Origin: Flavimaribacter sediminis
GTDB lineage: Bacteria > Pseudomonadota > Alphaproteobacteria > Rhizobiales > Rhizobiaceae
NCBI RefSeq assembly: GCF_019492055.1
Contig: NZ_JAICBX010000001.1
Coordinates: 1,658,696 to 1,722,695 of the forward strand
Direction of reading: 5' to 3'
Length of the DNA: 64,000 bases
The notes under the pieces were generated by a model. That model was given only the letters and a program-made list of their open reading frames with translations. It ran no database searches and was not told where the DNA came from. Made by a program: the position numbers and the translations under genes. Below are positions 63,877 through 64,000 of the stretch, in pieces. How positions within the stretch are numbered: the stretch's first letter is position 1; each line of letters starts with the position of its first letter.

Positions 63877-64000
63877 GAGCGGGTCAGTTTTTCATTGAAT
63901 CGCGACGGGATTCCCTTTTGTGCTGATTTGTGATTCACACTGCATGCTGGGACGAGGAGGCCAGCATGCATGGTCAAGGCTTATTCAAATGATCTTCGCG
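63877..64000 (+). mobile_element. left end of an IS630-family insertion sequence (cut by window edge)
   Basis: The element appears to start at GAGCGGGTCAG (63877), right after a TA dinucleotide (63875-63876); IS630/Tc1-type elements insert at TA. It continues with a leader and the first codons of a transposase at 63970. The right end is outside the window, so the inverted repeat cannot be confirmed. The boundary is inferred. Confidence 0.65.
63970..64000 (+). CDS. IS630-family transposase, N-terminal fragment (cut by window edge)
   Basis: Only 10 codons are present: MVKAYSNDLR, the common start of IS630-type transposases (MxKAYSxDLRERV). GAGGAGG (63954-63960) lies nine bases upstream. An overlapping ATG at 63966 leads to an early stop and is not used. 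Confidence 0.7.
   Translation, partial: MVKAYSNDLR

Overview
The window is a chromosomal segment of an alphaproteobacterium, almost certainly Hyphomicrobiales (Rhizobiales). This rests on recognisable rhizobial gene orders (phaC-sfsA-map-radC, hom-glpX-recJ, argS-SPOR-nagZ-scpAB-tatABC-serS-surE-pcm-nlpD, exoR-valS-popZ-tolC), an ExoR homologue, small DUF1127 proteins, and sRNAs whose loops carry CUCCUCCC anti-Shine-Dalgarno motifs. Most of the DNA is ordinary core genome. No sequence search was possible, so family names come from motifs and remembered homologues.

Layout. 1-1.7 kb: DUF192 protein (cut by the window edge), double cold-shock-domain protein, glyoxalase I. 1.8-1.9 kb: tRNA-Glu. 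2-7.6 kb: complete dipeptide/oligopeptide ABC operon (dppABCDF order). 7.7-15.4 kb: recJ, glpX, an atypical SDR, a LysE/RhtB exporter, hom, an aminotransferase and a lipoprotein. 15.6-23 kb: phaC, sfsA, an extra glycosyltransferase, map, radC, tig. 23.3-25.5 kb: tRNA-Leu, an IalB-family periplasmic protein, then a non-coding-rich stretch. 25.5-32 kb: trmFO, a dienoyl-CoA-isomerase-like protein, and a yajC-secDF operon ending in homologues of the mitochondrial complex I assembly factors NDUFAF3 and NDUFAF6. 32-43 kb: DUF815 ATPase, nlpD, pcm, surE, serS, tatCBA, an orphan FbpC-like ATPase, scpBA, nagZ. 43-58.8 kb: large acidic SPOR protein, argS, dgt, erpA, xthA, a small secreted protein, exoR, valS, popZ, tolC, a PIMT-like protein. 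59-64 kb is more accessory: Rieske oxygenase, iodotyrosine-deiodinase-like flavoprotein, TauE/SafE permease, dienelactone hydrolase, a stand-alone ATP-grasp ligase, and the left end of an IS630-type element cut by the window edge.

Most interesting region. Between 24.3 and 25.0 kb lie two tandem RNA arrays. Each has three stable hairpins, and all six loops present CUCCUCC. One array (24364-24540) has no ORF. The other (24848-24964) directly follows the stop codon of a 47-residue DUF1127 protein. A second DUF1127 gene (25234-25380) follows with a different 3' hairpin. All three transcription units have a TGCACA element 17 bp upstream of an AT-rich -10 box, and the TGCACA lies inside a TGC-rich repeat. 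This resembles the alpha-r14/NfeR1 sRNAs of Sinorhizobium, the CcaF1-CcsR locus of Rhodobacter and the 'cuckoo' RNAs. The pairing of an ORF-less and an ORF-linked copy under one promoter type looks like a small post-transcriptional regulon.

Working together. The core blocks cover translation (argS, valS, serS, two tRNAs, trmFO, map), protein export (yajC-secDF, tatABC, tig), chromosome organisation and division (scpAB, popZ, SPOR protein, nlpD), carbon storage (phaC, glpX) and envelope signalling (exoR, tolC). Operons are compact, with many 4-nt start/stop overlaps. Three convergent pairs meet with no intergenic base at all.
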